Shown piece by piece: positions 25,660 through 34,827 of a stretch of DNA of 64,000 bases; position 1 is the first letter of the stretch; each line of letters begins with the position of its first letter. This DNA is from Olavius algarvensis associated proteobacterium Delta 3 (GTDB lineage: Bacteria; Desulfobacterota; Desulfobacteria; Desulfobacterales; CAFBRK01), in NCBI GenBank assembly GCA_903231505.1, contig CAFBRK010000141.1, forward strand, positions 18,551 through 82,550, given 5' to 3'. The notes beneath the pieces are model-generated. The model saw only the letters and a program-made list of their open reading frames with translations, ran no database searches and had not been told where the DNA came from. Made by a program: the position numbers and the translations under genes.

Positions 25660-26337
25660 TTATGCCGCCCGGGACCGTATTTCATGGAGTCGGATCCGGT
25701 GGGTTTCGGATTCGCCCCGGAGCGTTTTCATCCGGGTATCGATATCGTACTTCGGCGGCAGCGTTTCGATGTACCGGGTAACACATCGATGCTGATCGTT
25801 GTGCGCGAGGACAATCCGGCCGGCCGGCCGAAGGCAGGTTTGGAACAGGTCGGTCAGGGGGTCGAAGAAAATCTCTTTGTAAACGACTTCGGATCCGCAG
25901 ATGATGTCATAGGTCGTTTCGAGATCTGGACGCAGCCAGTCGAGCTTACGAACGGATACCCTGTCCAATCGGTTCCGGGCGACATTCTCCTGCAACAGCG
26001 CCAGGACATCATCGTCGTAATCGGTAATCGTTACAGGGTATCCGAAAGCCCCCAGAAACAGCCCGGTGACGCCCATGCCCGCCCCGATTTCAAGTATCGT
26101 CGATTGGGTATCCAGGTCCTGGCTGAGCAGATAGTCGGTCAAGACAAAAGAGGCTTCCCAGAATTTTATCCAGAACGGAAAATCAGAGAGATCACCCAGT
26201 CCGTTCCGCTCGAGCCGACGGACAAACCGTCCCCAGTCGCCGACGCCGTAAAACTCCAGCTGTTTCCCACCAATGCCGATGGGGATCAGCTCCAGTTTGT
26301 ATTTTTCGTGGATACGCAAGGGGCTGGGACCCTCCAT
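25660..26337 (-). CDS. SAM-dependent methyltransferase (Methyltransf_16-like)
   Basis: 225 residues from the ATG at 26335-26337. Motif I is LEIGAGMGVTGLFLGAFGYP, followed by ITDYDDDVLALLQENVARNR (acidic residue binding the SAM ribose) and YDIICGSEVVYKE. The preceding FPFWIKFWEASFVLTDYLLS is typical of the protein-lysine methyltransferase-like family 16. The open frame extends upstream to 26418 through a TTG, but neither start has a good ribosome site. The target is unknown. Confidence 0.72.
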   Translation of the reverse strand: MEGPSPLRIHEKYKLELIPIGIGGKQLEFYGVGDWGRFVRRLERNGLGDLSDFPFWIKFWEASFVLTDYLLSQDLDTQSTILEIGAGMGVTGLFLGAFGYPVTITDYDDDVLALLQENVARNRLDRVSVRKLDWLRPDLETTYDIICGSEVVYKEIFFDPLTDLFQTCLRPAGRIVLAHNDQHRCVTRYIETLPPKYDIDTRMKTLRGESETHRIRLHEIRSRAA

Positions 26338-26773
26338 CTCAACGCCCGTTCGGGTGGCTGCCGTGGTCTCCTGGAAAATTCGTCCCGCACCTATATCAAC
26401 CCCGCCCGGGATCGGCAAGAACAGAAATGGTATCAGAAAGTTATTGGGGTTGCCAAAATCCTGTTTCGTGTGACACGGAAAGGGTCATCCCGCAGCGGCC
26501 AGATCCGGGCATCGAACCTTCTCCGAAACCGACGGGGACATACGTATGGCAGCGGCCAGATAGACCATATCATACGTCAAATCACTTTAAGCTTTTATCC
26601 AAGGAACAAATATGGCAGAATATAGATGTCTGTGAATGACATCCGGGTGAATCCAAGGCTCCCTGCCCCGACGGTTACCGCGGGACGGGGAATCCTATTT
26701 TGGGCGACTGTTCTGTGTTTCATGGGGCGCTAACTCCATGGACAAAGACCAAACGTTGCAAAGAACGTGAACG

Positions 26774-27475
26774 ATGAGTGTGTCGACCTACCTGATCATC
26801 TACGATCTGCGGTGTAGCGGTGGTTTTGAAACACAGTTTACAATCCGTCTCGATCCGCACACCTTTACGCTCATACCCTTCGACATTTCGTCAACCCCGA
26901 AATGGACGGTCCTGACCTACGAGCAGTGCGAGTGCTGCCCGATGGACGTGACGGCGCACACATACTGCCCGATTGCCGTCAACATCTCTGAAATCGCTGA
27001 AGAATTCAAAGACAGACTCTCTACCGAAGAATGCAAGGTGCGCTGCCGCACACCGGAGCGCATATACATGAAAAAAACCAACCTGATGGAGGCCATTTCA
27101 TCCATCTTCGGAATCATCATGGCCACCAGCGGGTGTCCGGTGCTGGACGTCTTTAAGCCCATGGCACGGTTTCATCTACCCTTTTCAACCGGCGAGGAGA
27201 CGACATTCCGCGCGGTCTCCATGTTTCTGCTGCGGGACCACTTCAGCAGCGATGGCTCGAATTCCTTCATGGATGCGATGAAGACGCTGGAACGCCACTA
27301 CGAGCTGGTCAAACAGGTCAACGAGGGCCTGTATGCACGGATCAAGAGCATCAGTTCAGAGGATGCGGACAAGAACGCCATCGTGATGCTGCACTCCCTG
27401 TCTCAGCTGCTTTGCATGGAGGCGAACTGCAACCTGAACTCTCTGGCGTATCTTTTTAAAACTAAAACATCCTGA
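26774..27475 (+). CDS. Conserved hypothetical protein with cysteine-rich motif
   Basis: 233 residues. An N-terminal beta-rich part (TQFTIRLDPHTFTLIPFD) leads to EQCECCPMDVTAHTYCPIAV at about 50-69, a C-x-C-C-P-x8-C-P motif that could bind a metal. A helical C-terminal part follows (SPFSTGEETTFRAVS-like, then LERHYELVKQVNEGLYARI). Similar proteins occur in Desulfobacterota without known function. It is followed after 57 bases by a TlpA-type thioredoxin gene; whether linked is uncertain. Confidence 0.65.
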   Translation: MSVSTYLIIYDLRCSGGFETQFTIRLDPHTFTLIPFDISSTPKWTVLTYEQCECCPMDVTAHTYCPIAVNISEIAEEFKDRLSTEECKVRCRTPERIYMKKTNLMEAISSIFGIIMATSGCPVLDVFKPMARFHLPFSTGEETTFRAVSMFLLRDHFSSDGSNSFMDAMKTLERHYELVKQVNEGLYARIKSISSEDADKNAIVMLHSLSQLLCMEANCNLNSLAYLFKTKTS

Positions 27476-27532
27476 AGGGCGCCACATTCCGGGGCCGACG
27501 GATCGTACCCATCGTGTACAGAAAGTGTTGCC

Positions 27533-28009
27533 ATGAACATCACACGTGCCACGGTATGTCTGATAACCACCCTGATCTTTTGCGTCTCGGCAATCGCCCA
27601 TGCGGGGCCCGAGAACAAAGTGGGGCGGCTGTCCGAAGATCAGTTCGCAGCCCTCATGAAAGACAAAAGCTGCAGATGCCTGATTGTCGCCATGGCCGCA
27701 TGGTGTAAACCCTGTCGCAAGGAGCTGCCCGTACTGGACCGCCTATATAAAAAATACAGGGATCGCGGCTTGCGGGTGGTCGGCATCAGCCTCGATGACA
27801 GCGGCCCGAAAGCCATGCAGCCGATAGTGGACCGCTTGAAAGTGACGTTCCCGGTCTATTGGGTCAGTGAAGATGCCATCGAAGACTACGACATCTATGC
27901 CGTGCCCATGCTCTTTTTCATCAGGGATGGAGAAAAGATCGAAAAAGTGGTGGGGCAGCGATCCGAGAAATTTCTAAAAGAAAAGATCGAAACACTGCTG
28001 CAAGACTAG
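27533..28009 (+). CDS. TlpA-type periplasmic thioredoxin
   Basis: 158 residues with a signal peptide (about 1-24, ending AIAHA). The active site is WCKPC (57-61) followed by RKELPVLDRLYKKY, and the later YAVPMLFFIRDGE carries the cis-proline (VP) of thioredoxins. TlpA/ResA proteins reduce disulfides in the periplasm, often in cytochrome c maturation. No cytochrome-biogenesis genes are adjacent. Confidence 0.85.
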   Translation: MNITRATVCLITTLIFCVSAIAHAGPENKVGRLSEDQFAALMKDKSCRCLIVAMAAWCKPCRKELPVLDRLYKKYRDRGLRVVGISLDDSGPKAMQPIVDRLKVTFPVYWVSEDAIEDYDIYAVPMLFFIRDGEKIEKVVGQRSEKFLKEKIETLLQD

Positions 28010-28113
28010 CCCGAACATTGCACCAAACCGAAGTTTTCACGGGCGAGGCACTCCGAGCGAAAAGAATTTGTGCCCTGTCCGGCCGGGCAGGTCGGTGTCG
28101 CAGATGCGTCGGG

Positions 28114-28947
28114 TTATGGCTTCTTTGAATGGTAAGCTCCATAAAACGCTTCGAGTATCCGCACAAATTCCCCGCTCGTGCGCATGTCCGTGACAACTTT
28201 CCGGAAGATATCGAGATAAACCGGGGCCATTAGAAACGACTGCCGTGAAATCCCGATGCACACCGGGTTGGCCTGATCGTACACGTATTCCGCCACTTTG
28301 AGCTGTGCCGTCAGTGCTGGATACGCTTCATTGAGGCTATTGAACTGGATCTCGCTTAGAACGAACGTGTCGATCCGTCCCTTCAGTAATTTATGCATAT
28401 TTTGTTTTATTCTGACCACCGGCGCTTTGTGCAATGTCGGATCCGTGTCGAACGTGTCAAAATACAAAAAGCCCAATTGGGTCCCAATCTTCAGGCCCTG
28501 CAGATCCTCATGGCTCGTAATCGTTATGCGGCTGGTTTTCGGCAGAACGAATATCTTGTTGGACCGTCCCTTGTATTCAAGCATCTCCATGTAGGCTTCC
28601 CGGTCAGCCTTGTTAAACAACCCTCCCATGATGTCCGCTTCGCCCTTTTTCATCATTTGGAGACATCGTTTGAACGGCGTGTCGGGCGTATAGCTTAGCG
28701 TAAAATCAAATCCGCCATGCCGATTGACGCGGCCTACCACCGCCTTCACGATGGAAATTGTTTCACCATAGGGTTCCCCGCCGTCCTCCGGGATAATATG
28801 ATAGGGGGGATAATTGTCGATCGCCATGGTCACCTGCTCCCCACGGGCTGTTGCGACCATCCCGAAGACACACACTACCAACAGAACACCTACCAGACCG
28901 CAGCGATTCCACCGGTGTTTGACCGGATACTTGGAGAGTGCCACCAT
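28114..28947 (-). CDS. Periplasmic solute-binding protein, family 3-like
   Basis: 277 residues; signal segment CGLVGVLLVVCVFGMVATAR. The mature start VTMAIDNYPPYHIIPEDGGE, then GEADIMGGLFNKADRE, and LQGLKIGTQLGF are the usual blocks of the amino-acid-type bacterial extracellular solute-binding family. No permease or ATPase gene is nearby, so it may be a stand-alone sensor-like binder; such orphans are frequent in Desulfobacterota. It converges with the TlpA gene. Confidence 0.78.
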   Translation of the reverse strand: MVALSKYPVKHRWNRCGLVGVLLVVCVFGMVATARGEQVTMAIDNYPPYHIIPEDGGEPYGETISIVKAVVGRVNRHGGFDFTLSYTPDTPFKRCLQMMKKGEADIMGGLFNKADREAYMEMLEYKGRSNKIFVLPKTSRITITSHEDLQGLKIGTQLGFLYFDTFDTDPTLHKAPVVRIKQNMHKLLKGRIDTFVLSEIQFNSLNEAYPALTAQLKVAEYVYDQANPVCIGISRQSFLMAPVYLDIFRKVVTDMRTSGEFVRILEAFYGAYHSKKP

Positions 28948-29007
28948 GATGCATGTCTCCGCCAGAAGCGACGTTGTTGTGAAACAATCGGGTGAACGTA
29001 ATTGCGT

Positions 29008-29841
29008 TCAGTCAATGAGCCGCTTTTGCAGCTCCTGCTTCATCCCCTCGATGGCGGGAATCGCCTGGTGAAGTACTTCCTCGATCTTGCCGAACTCGAG
29101 CATGCGGACATCATGTATTTCGGGGTGGACAAACAGATCCGGTGTCCGACGTTCCATCCGCTCGTCAAGGGCCGCCTTCTGCATAATGTTGAACGTGCCG
29201 AAGACGCATTCCAGGGCATTGGGGATCTCTCTCTGACCCGGTCCCGGGCCCCGCAACCGACTCACGTCCACCGCGATCGTGAAATCCGTGCGCTCAAGAA
29301 GAAGATCGTATGGAACCAGGTTGACCACGCCGCCATCCACGAGAGTCCGCCCACTGAACGATACGGGCGCAAATACTCCCGGTACCGCCATGCTGGCCAT
29401 GATTGCCGGAAGCAATTCCCCTGTTTCGAAGATAACCTCTTCGGCTTTCCAGTAGTCCGCAGCGACCACCAGCAGGGGAATATGGAGATCTTCGAAGCGG
29501 CTTGCCTTGACCTCCCGGAGCACCCCTTCGAGAAATCCCTGCACGCTGATGAGTCCACCCTGGACGAAATCCAAAGCGAAGCCTTCGACCCATTTCCAGA
29601 GGTGCTCGCGCTTTTCGATAATCGCCCGCCAATCGTCGTTTTCCAGAATAATGTGTTTTTCGATCTCCGCCCTGAGGGCTTTTGCGGGAATGCCGGATGC
29701 GTAAAGCGCTCCGACAATCGCGCCGATACTGGTTCCCGCAATCATGTACGGGCGCAGATCGAGTTCATCAAGGGCTTCGAGAACCGCCACATGGGCAAGT
29801 CCCCGAACGCCCCCGCCGCCGAGCGCGAGTCCGATCTTCAT
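29008..29841 (-). CDS. Patatin-like phospholipase
   Basis: 277 residues from the ATG at 29839-29841, which has GGAGG seven bases upstream (an extension to 29865 is less likely). The oxyanion hole GGGGVRG, nucleophile elbow GTSIG (serine about 37) and catalytic-dyad DGG in LVDGGVVNLVPYDLL are all intact, so it should be an active lipid acyl hydrolase. The RssA-type bacterial patatins have the same length. No secretion signal. Confidence 0.87.
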   Translation of the reverse strand: MKIGLALGGGGVRGLAHVAVLEALDELDLRPYMIAGTSIGAIVGALYASGIPAKALRAEIEKHIILENDDWRAIIEKREHLWKWVEGFALDFVQGGLISVQGFLEGVLREVKASRFEDLHIPLLVVAADYWKAEEVIFETGELLPAIMASMAVPGVFAPVSFSGRTLVDGGVVNLVPYDLLLERTDFTIAVDVSRLRGPGPGQREIPNALECVFGTFNIMQKAALDERMERRTPDLFVHPEIHDVRMLEFGKIEEVLHQAIPAIEGMKQELQKRLID

Positions 29842-30013
29842 GGGAGTTCCTCCATGCTGCCGCATGTAAATGCCGTGGCCATGCCCCCCCGACGGGAAAC
29901 ATACCGATGGCCGACTGAATAACCGTTTTCCGGTTGGTTCCGGGTCTCAGGATAGCGTGGGTCAGGGCAACCGGCAAAAAACCGGCCGGTTTACGGTTTA
30001 CAGGGGAATCGGG

Positions 30014-30286
30014 TCAGCCATGGGCAAGGACGTTCCTGAGAGCGTGGACACCGGACAGCGCGTCCACTCCGGAAACCGGCGCCCCCGGTTCAAAACCATT
30101 GGTGTCGGTAGTTGCGCTGCCCATTATCCCCTGTTCGGTAACGACCATCACGGCATTGACGTAGGAAAGATCGTTTCTATGACCTGGGAAGGGGGAAGAC
30201 GCTCCGACAAACATCGTGGCCAGTTTCTCGCCACGAGTGGCCCGGATGAGAGATCCCTGAATCGCGAGTTTCTTCCCCACCTCGGT
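30014..30286 (-). pseudogene. In-frame continuation of the TPR lipoprotein beyond an amber codon
   Basis: Directly after the TAG at 30287-30289, the same frame stays open for 90 codons (TEVGKKLAIQGSLIRATRGE, then KLATMFVGAS) to a stop at 30014. The start of it resembles the tail found after TPR blocks in other Desulfobacterota lipoproteins, with an SLH-like helix (I-T-R-A-x-L-A-A-L-F-V). This suggests that TAG is a premature stop in an originally longer gene. It is weak evidence; it may also be chance in GC-rich DNA. Confidence 0.35.
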
Positions 30287-30880
30287 CTAGGGCTGGGCCG
30301 CTTCGATGCGTTTGAGATTCTGATACTCCAGTTCTGCATCGTCCCGATAGCCCGCATCAAGTTCGATGACGCGTGAGAATTCTGCCAACGCGGCTGGAAA
30401 TTCCAGGGCGGCTTTGTAGGCCAGCCCCATGTAGAAATAGGGCCGGGGAGATTCCCGGTCGATGGCCACTGCTTTTTGGTAATTTTGGCGGACAACTCCG
30501 AGCCAGTCGGGATCGACACGGTCCTGCCCGGTGAGATAAAATCTCATGTATCCCACATGGACATCAATCCGTTGGACATCGGTACGGGCATATTGGGTTG
30601 CCGGCGCCAGGGCACTCAGGCCTTTGTCGAACTCACCCTGGAGTGCATATACAAGGCCCATGCCGACATAGGCCGGGGCATAGGTCGGGTCCAATCCCGC
30701 GGCCCATTTGAATTCGGCAAAGGCGCCTTGAAGTTTGCCGGTTTTCATGAGTGTGTACCCGTTGCTGACGTGGTGCTCCGGTGAATTGAGCCGTGCCGGG
30801 GCCATCACTTTGGGGCCGCACCCCATGATGAACGTCAGGCATATCAGAATCACACCAGCAATCAGAGTCTTAAGCACCAT
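30287..30880 (-). CDS. TPR-repeat lipoprotein
   Basis: 197 residues. Lipobox ICLTFIMGC gives Cys21, so it is probably anchored to a membrane. TPR units are visible at about 37-70 (NGYTLMKTGKLQGAFAEFKW), 71-104 (APAYVGMGLVYALQGEFDKG) and 145-180 (PRPYFYMGLAYKAALEFPAA). Such proteins scaffold envelope complexes. The CHASE2 cyclase gene lies downstream of the start (upstream in transcription) and points the same way. Ends at TAG, after which the frame stays open. Confidence 0.78.
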   Translation of the reverse strand: MVLKTLIAGVILICLTFIMGCGPKVMAPARLNSPEHHVSNGYTLMKTGKLQGAFAEFKWAAGLDPTYAPAYVGMGLVYALQGEFDKGLSALAPATQYARTDVQRIDVHVGYMRFYLTGQDRVDPDWLGVVRQNYQKAVAIDRESPRPYFYMGLAYKAALEFPAALAEFSRVIELDAGYRDDAELEYQNLKRIEAAQP

Positions 30881-30962
30881 GATACCTCCGGAACGGCAGG
30901 TTCAGAATAGGGGTTCCTGTCACCCCTGTCATCCCACGACCTTGATCATTATAGTATTTTAT

Positions 30963-33176
30963 TCATTTTTCAGCCACGGGCGCAACCCCTTTCAAACGAT
31001 CCAGGCCCGGAGCCGCAGGGACACCCGTTTGCCCTTGCCGGAAAGGAAACGTAATGCGCATGGGGCTTCCCCCGTGGCGCTGTCGGCACGACGAGAGCAA
31101 CCGAATCGGTCTCGTCCCAAAACGTAGGGGCAGGACAAAAGAGGCCGGATAACCGAGCAATTCATAGATTTTGACCGGCTCCGCTTTTCCCACCACCTTG
31201 ATGGCATCCAGTTCCCGCGTACGGATCCATTCGCCGGCATCGCGGAAGGTGGAATCGGAAATCATGGTGTACGTGCCATACACCTTATTGACACCTTCGA
31301 GCCGGGCAGCGGTGTTGACGGTATCTCCCATCATGGTGTAGTCCATCCGGCTCTTTGAACCCATATTTCCGACAACTGCCGGGCCGGTGCTCAGACCGAT
31401 ACGCATCATAAGCTCCGGCATGCCCTTTTTCCGCCATTTATCGCGAAGCTGGGCCAGGCGCTTTTGCATCTCGATACAGGCCATGCAGGCAACTTCCTCC
31501 TGGCTTTCCAGTTCATTGGGGGCTCCGAAAAACGCGATGATGGCATCCCCCTCGAACTTGTCGACGGTTCCCTCGTGGGTGAGAATGATCTCGGTCATTT
31601 CCGTTAGAAATTCATTCAACAGCTCAACGAGTTCCCGTGGGGTCAGTCTTTCGGAAATGCTGGTGAATCCCTCGACATCGGAGAAAAAAGCGGTGATGAC
31701 CCGTTCCTCGCCGCCAAGCACCAGACGCTCCGGGGATTCAATCAGGTCCCTGACGACGGACGGCGCCAGGTACGTGGAAAAAGCGTCTTTGACAAATTTT
31801 TTCTGCCGGGTTTCGACCAAATAACGATATCCGGTAACGGCGATGTAGACCGCCAGAATGACCGACAGGGGATAGACCAGATTCATCACCCAACCGTTGA
31901 TGGAGAACAGCAGCTGGCAGAGAACGATGTAACCGACAAAAAGCACTAACCCGGTAATGGCTCCGGAGATCACCCCGACCCTGGCCAATACAAATCCCAG
32001 GAAGGAGCCGAAAACCAGAATCACCATGATGTCGAAAATCACCCCCCATGCCGGCAGGTACAGGTAGTCCCCCCGCAAAAGACTGTCGATGATATTCGCA
32101 TGGATTTCCAGCCCCGGGAAAACAGATCCAAAGGGCGTCACGCGGAGATCGTAAATCCCCACAGCGGTGGCGCCGACGATGACGATCTTGTCCCGCATCG
32201 GATCGTCCGGGACGGCGCTGTTCAGGATATCGGTGACGGGAATATGCGGAAAGGTCTGTTTTCCTCCCCTGTAGTTGATCAGGATTCTGCCAAACTCATC
32301 AGTCGGTATCCGAAACGATCCGACACGGATGCTGTCCACACCAAGATCGGTGATGTCCAGTTCAACGGGGGCGTCCAAATAGGCACTGACCGCAAGCAGG
32401 GACAGGGGGGCATACAACCCCTCGTTGAACTTCAATACCGCCGGCATCCACCGGACAACACCATCCGGATCCGGGTACATATTAAAGAACCCGCTTTTCT
32501 CGGTGGATTCGGATATCACGGGGATATTCGACTGGGGAGCAACGGCGGTAATCAACGGTGTCCCCTGGGCCTCCGGAGATGTCCACCGGACCATCTGGTA
32601 GGCCGAACCCCGGATGTTTTCCTGGTGGCGAAGGACTTCTTCTTCGGTCATGTGCTCCAGGATCTTTGGGTCCATCTGGAAGAAGTATCCGAGAACAACC
32701 CGGGCCCTGGACTTAACAATAGCCTGGGCCAGCAGGCGGTCGTTGTCGGACATTTCTTTGAGATCGGCCAGGTAGGCATAGATTTCGTTATCCGGAATCC
32801 GGCGCCGCTTTGCTTCTTCCGCAATCTTGTCAATGGTGCGGATGACCCGCTGATCGTCTGGTTCGAGAAAACCGATATCAAAGGCAATCACACCGGCACC
32901 GGCATCGGACAGTTTCCGGATCAGGTCGGCGATCTTGGTTCGCGGCCAGACCCACTTCCCCTCCCGGGCAACACTTTTCTCGTCGATAACCGCCAAAACG
33001 ACCTCTGGTCCCGGGGCGATTTGTCCCCGTGTCTGAAACCGCAGATCGATGGTCTTCAACTCCACCAGGTCCAAGAAGGGGATCCCGATCTGGTATGCCA
33101 GAGCGCCGAGTAACATGATCGCACCGGAGATGAGCGCGGCATGAACTTTGACGTTCTTTTTCTGAAAAATCTTCAT
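30963..33176 (-). CDS. CHASE2-domain class III adenylate/guanylate cyclase
   Basis: 737 residues from the ATG at 33174-33176 (a GTG nine bases upstream is also possible). One N-terminal transmembrane segment precedes a periplasmic CHASE2 sensor (about 40-350: KTIDLRFQTRGQIAPGPEVV, GVIAFDIGFLEPD, and a late DKIVIVGATAVGIYDLR). Three transmembrane helices follow at about 365-460. The catalytic domain (about 490-680) has both metal aspartates (FFSDVEGFTSISERL; DKFEGDAIIAFFGAP) and MDYTMMGDTVNTAARLEGVN. It should convert ATP (or GTP) to the cyclic nucleotide on sensing a periplasmic signal. A similar CHASE2 module heads the kinase gene at 43775. Confidence 0.88.
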   Translation of the reverse strand: MKIFQKKNVKVHAALISGAIMLLGALAYQIGIPFLDLVELKTIDLRFQTRGQIAPGPEVVLAVIDEKSVAREGKWVWPRTKIADLIRKLSDAGAGVIAFDIGFLEPDDQRVIRTIDKIAEEAKRRRIPDNEIYAYLADLKEMSDNDRLLAQAIVKSRARVVLGYFFQMDPKILEHMTEEEVLRHQENIRGSAYQMVRWTSPEAQGTPLITAVAPQSNIPVISESTEKSGFFNMYPDPDGVVRWMPAVLKFNEGLYAPLSLLAVSAYLDAPVELDITDLGVDSIRVGSFRIPTDEFGRILINYRGGKQTFPHIPVTDILNSAVPDDPMRDKIVIVGATAVGIYDLRVTPFGSVFPGLEIHANIIDSLLRGDYLYLPAWGVIFDIMVILVFGSFLGFVLARVGVISGAITGLVLFVGYIVLCQLLFSINGWVMNLVYPLSVILAVYIAVTGYRYLVETRQKKFVKDAFSTYLAPSVVRDLIESPERLVLGGEERVITAFFSDVEGFTSISERLTPRELVELLNEFLTEMTEIILTHEGTVDKFEGDAIIAFFGAPNELESQEEVACMACIEMQKRLAQLRDKWRKKGMPELMMRIGLSTGPAVVGNMGSKSRMDYTMMGDTVNTAARLEGVNKVYGTYTMISDSTFRDAGEWIRTRELDAIKVVGKAEPVKIYELLGYPASFVLPLRFGTRPIRLLSSCRQRHGGSPMRITFPFRQGQTGVPAAPGLDRLKGVAPVAEK

Positions 33177-33339
33177 CTGCGGCACCTGGCCGCTTCCATG
33201 TCCCCGACACGGCCGGTTCTGTTCATAGTTGCCTAATTTTGTTACCCTTTTTTAAATTTATAGTGTACGGACAGGGAAAAGTCAACTGCGCAGCCCTGCC
33301 GTGATCGCCCGAATCCGGCTGCCGAGCCCTTGCACGCTG

Positions 33340-33735
33340 CCGGCAGATGGTTCCATCTCCTCTTCACACACGGGTCACGGCTGACGGTGTCGGAAGAAAT
33401 GCGGGGGCGGTTGCGGGAGCAAGCCTGCCGTAGGCGGGTAAAGCGCAGGCCCCAAACCAGGTTGAAGAGCGAGGGTCGGGTTGTCAGACAAGGCCGCCCC
33501 GCAGGCGGCTGGGGATCTGCGGCAGGTGTTTGGGGACCGGAGGCGCTGAACAAAGCAGTTTATTCTTCAGATAGTCCAGCAAGAAGCATGTTTAGCGCGT
33601 TAGCTCGGGTGCGAGGGCAAGGCGCAGGCTGAGGAAAAGGCGGAGCGTACACGCAAGTACGTGAGTTGTTGCCGCAGGGGCCCTGTGCCCATGCCTGCAA
33701 CGCCGCCGTCGTGCCTGGGATGACGTGATAAACCC
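33340..33735. repeat. GC-rich repeat-like intergenic tract
   Basis: No gene. Two blocks are seen: 33395-33545, with short inverted segments such as GCCTGCCGTAGGCGGG, and 33590-33725, beginning GCGAGGGCAAGGCGCAGGCT and including GGCGGAGCGTACACGCAAGT and GCCTGGGATGACGT. The second looks like a dispersed repeat I associate with Desulfobacterota genomes. It ends five to ten bases from the nadK stop codon. Minus-strand frames across it are low-complexity and not convincing. Confidence 0.4.
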
Positions 33736-33739
33736 GCTT

Positions 33740-34594
33740 CTAAATTCGGCCCCCCGACCACGAAAGCTTGGCCTTCAGCACATCATAATACTGCTGACCC
33801 GGCAGCGTGATCATCTGCAGTGGATGATCGCTTTTGCAGACCCGGATGGTGGTCTGCTCGGTGATGGTGAATCCGGACTGGCCGTCCATGGTCAGTATGG
33901 TATCTTCATATCGTTGGTCAAGCCTCAATTCAATACAGACCGAATCCGGAACAATCAACGGCCGGTTCGTCAGGGTAAAGGGGCATATGGGCGTCAGGAT
34001 GATGCCCGCCACGGCCGGGTGGATAACCGGACCGCCGGCGGCCAGGGAATAGGCGGTCGAGCCGGTGGGTGTCGCGATAATCAATCCGTCTGCGCTGTAC
34101 GTGGTCAAATAATGATCATCAACGGAGGTGACGATGTGAGCAAGCCGGGCCAGCGCCCCTTTGTTGATGACCACATCGTTGAGTACCGTTTCCCGTAAAA
34201 TTTCCTCGCTGTTTTGAATGACCTTCACTTCGAGACGCATCCGTGGTTCGGTCTTGAGGGGTCGACCAAGCAAAGCCTCCGCTGCGGTGACGACCTGATC
34301 CCCCGTGGTGGCTGAAAGAAATCCGACCTCTCCAAACTTTATTCCGAGGATCGGGATCTCCTGATCGCCGATCCAGCGGGCGGCGCTCAACAGGGTCCCG
34401 TCACCGCCGAGGACGACGACACAGTCGGTTTCCGGCGGGACCGCGATAAGATCACCTGCCGGTGGGTGACCAACTGGAGGAATACTTTCTTTTCGCAACA
34501 CCGAGATTCCCCTGGATCCAAACCATTCCGACAGCGTATCCGCGGTGGCTCTTGCCTCGGCATCATCTTTGACGACCAGACCGATGATTTTCAA
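33740..34594 (-). CDS. nadK: NAD kinase
   Basis: 284 residues if started at the TTG at 34592-34594 ([11 protein letters not shown]), which has AAAGGAG upstream; the ATG at 34660 would add 22 residues unlike the family. The phosphate-binding GGDGTLL, the NDVVINKG block and [15 protein letters not shown] are all present. NAD kinase makes NADP from NAD and ATP. It is a single gene, convergent with nothing nearby, and ends at TAG. Confidence 0.9.
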   Translation of the reverse strand: MKIIGLVVKDDAEARATADTLSEWFGSRGISVLRKESIPPVGHPPAGDLIAVPPETDCVVVLGGDGTLLSAARWIGDQEIPILGIKFGEVGFLSATTGDQVVTAAEALLGRPLKTEPRMRLEVKVIQNSEEILRETVLNDVVINKGALARLAHIVTSVDDHYLTTYSADGLIIATPTGSTAYSLAAGGPVIHPAVAGIILTPICPFTLTNRPLIVPDSVCIELRLDQRYEDTILTMDGQSGFTITEQTTIRVCKSDHPLQMITLPGQQYYDVLKAKLSWSGGRI

Positions 34595-34735
34595 AACAGC
34601 AAATCGCTCCTTTTTTTGTCCAAACCGTCCCGATATCCATTCGGATGACCTGACTGTCATCCGAGAAATAATCTAAAGCCCCGTTTTATCCTTTATTATA
34701 AGTATATTATCTGAACGGCAAGATATTTTTAAATC

Positions 34736-34765
34736 TTGACTCGACAAGATCAACTTAGTTATATA
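34736..34765 (+). promoter_or_regulatory. Candidate sigma70 promoter of the liv operon
   Basis: TTGACT at 34736-34741 and TATATA at 34760-34765 with an 18-base spacer, in an AT-rich gap. The livK start codon follows 62 bases after the -10 box. Pattern match only. Confidence 0.5.
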
Positions 34766-34827
34766 GACTCACTTTTTCAAATACGAAATCATAATTTAAC
34801 TTACGCCAAATAGGGGAGGGACAGGCT

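Noticed and set aside
32100..33113. Plus-strand frame of 337 codons
   Set aside because: Antisense to the CHASE2 cyclase; no start signal or domain.
33242..33553. Minus-strand 103-codon gene
   Set aside because: Low-complexity Pro/Arg/Ser composition, sits in the repeat-like tract and has no ribosome site.
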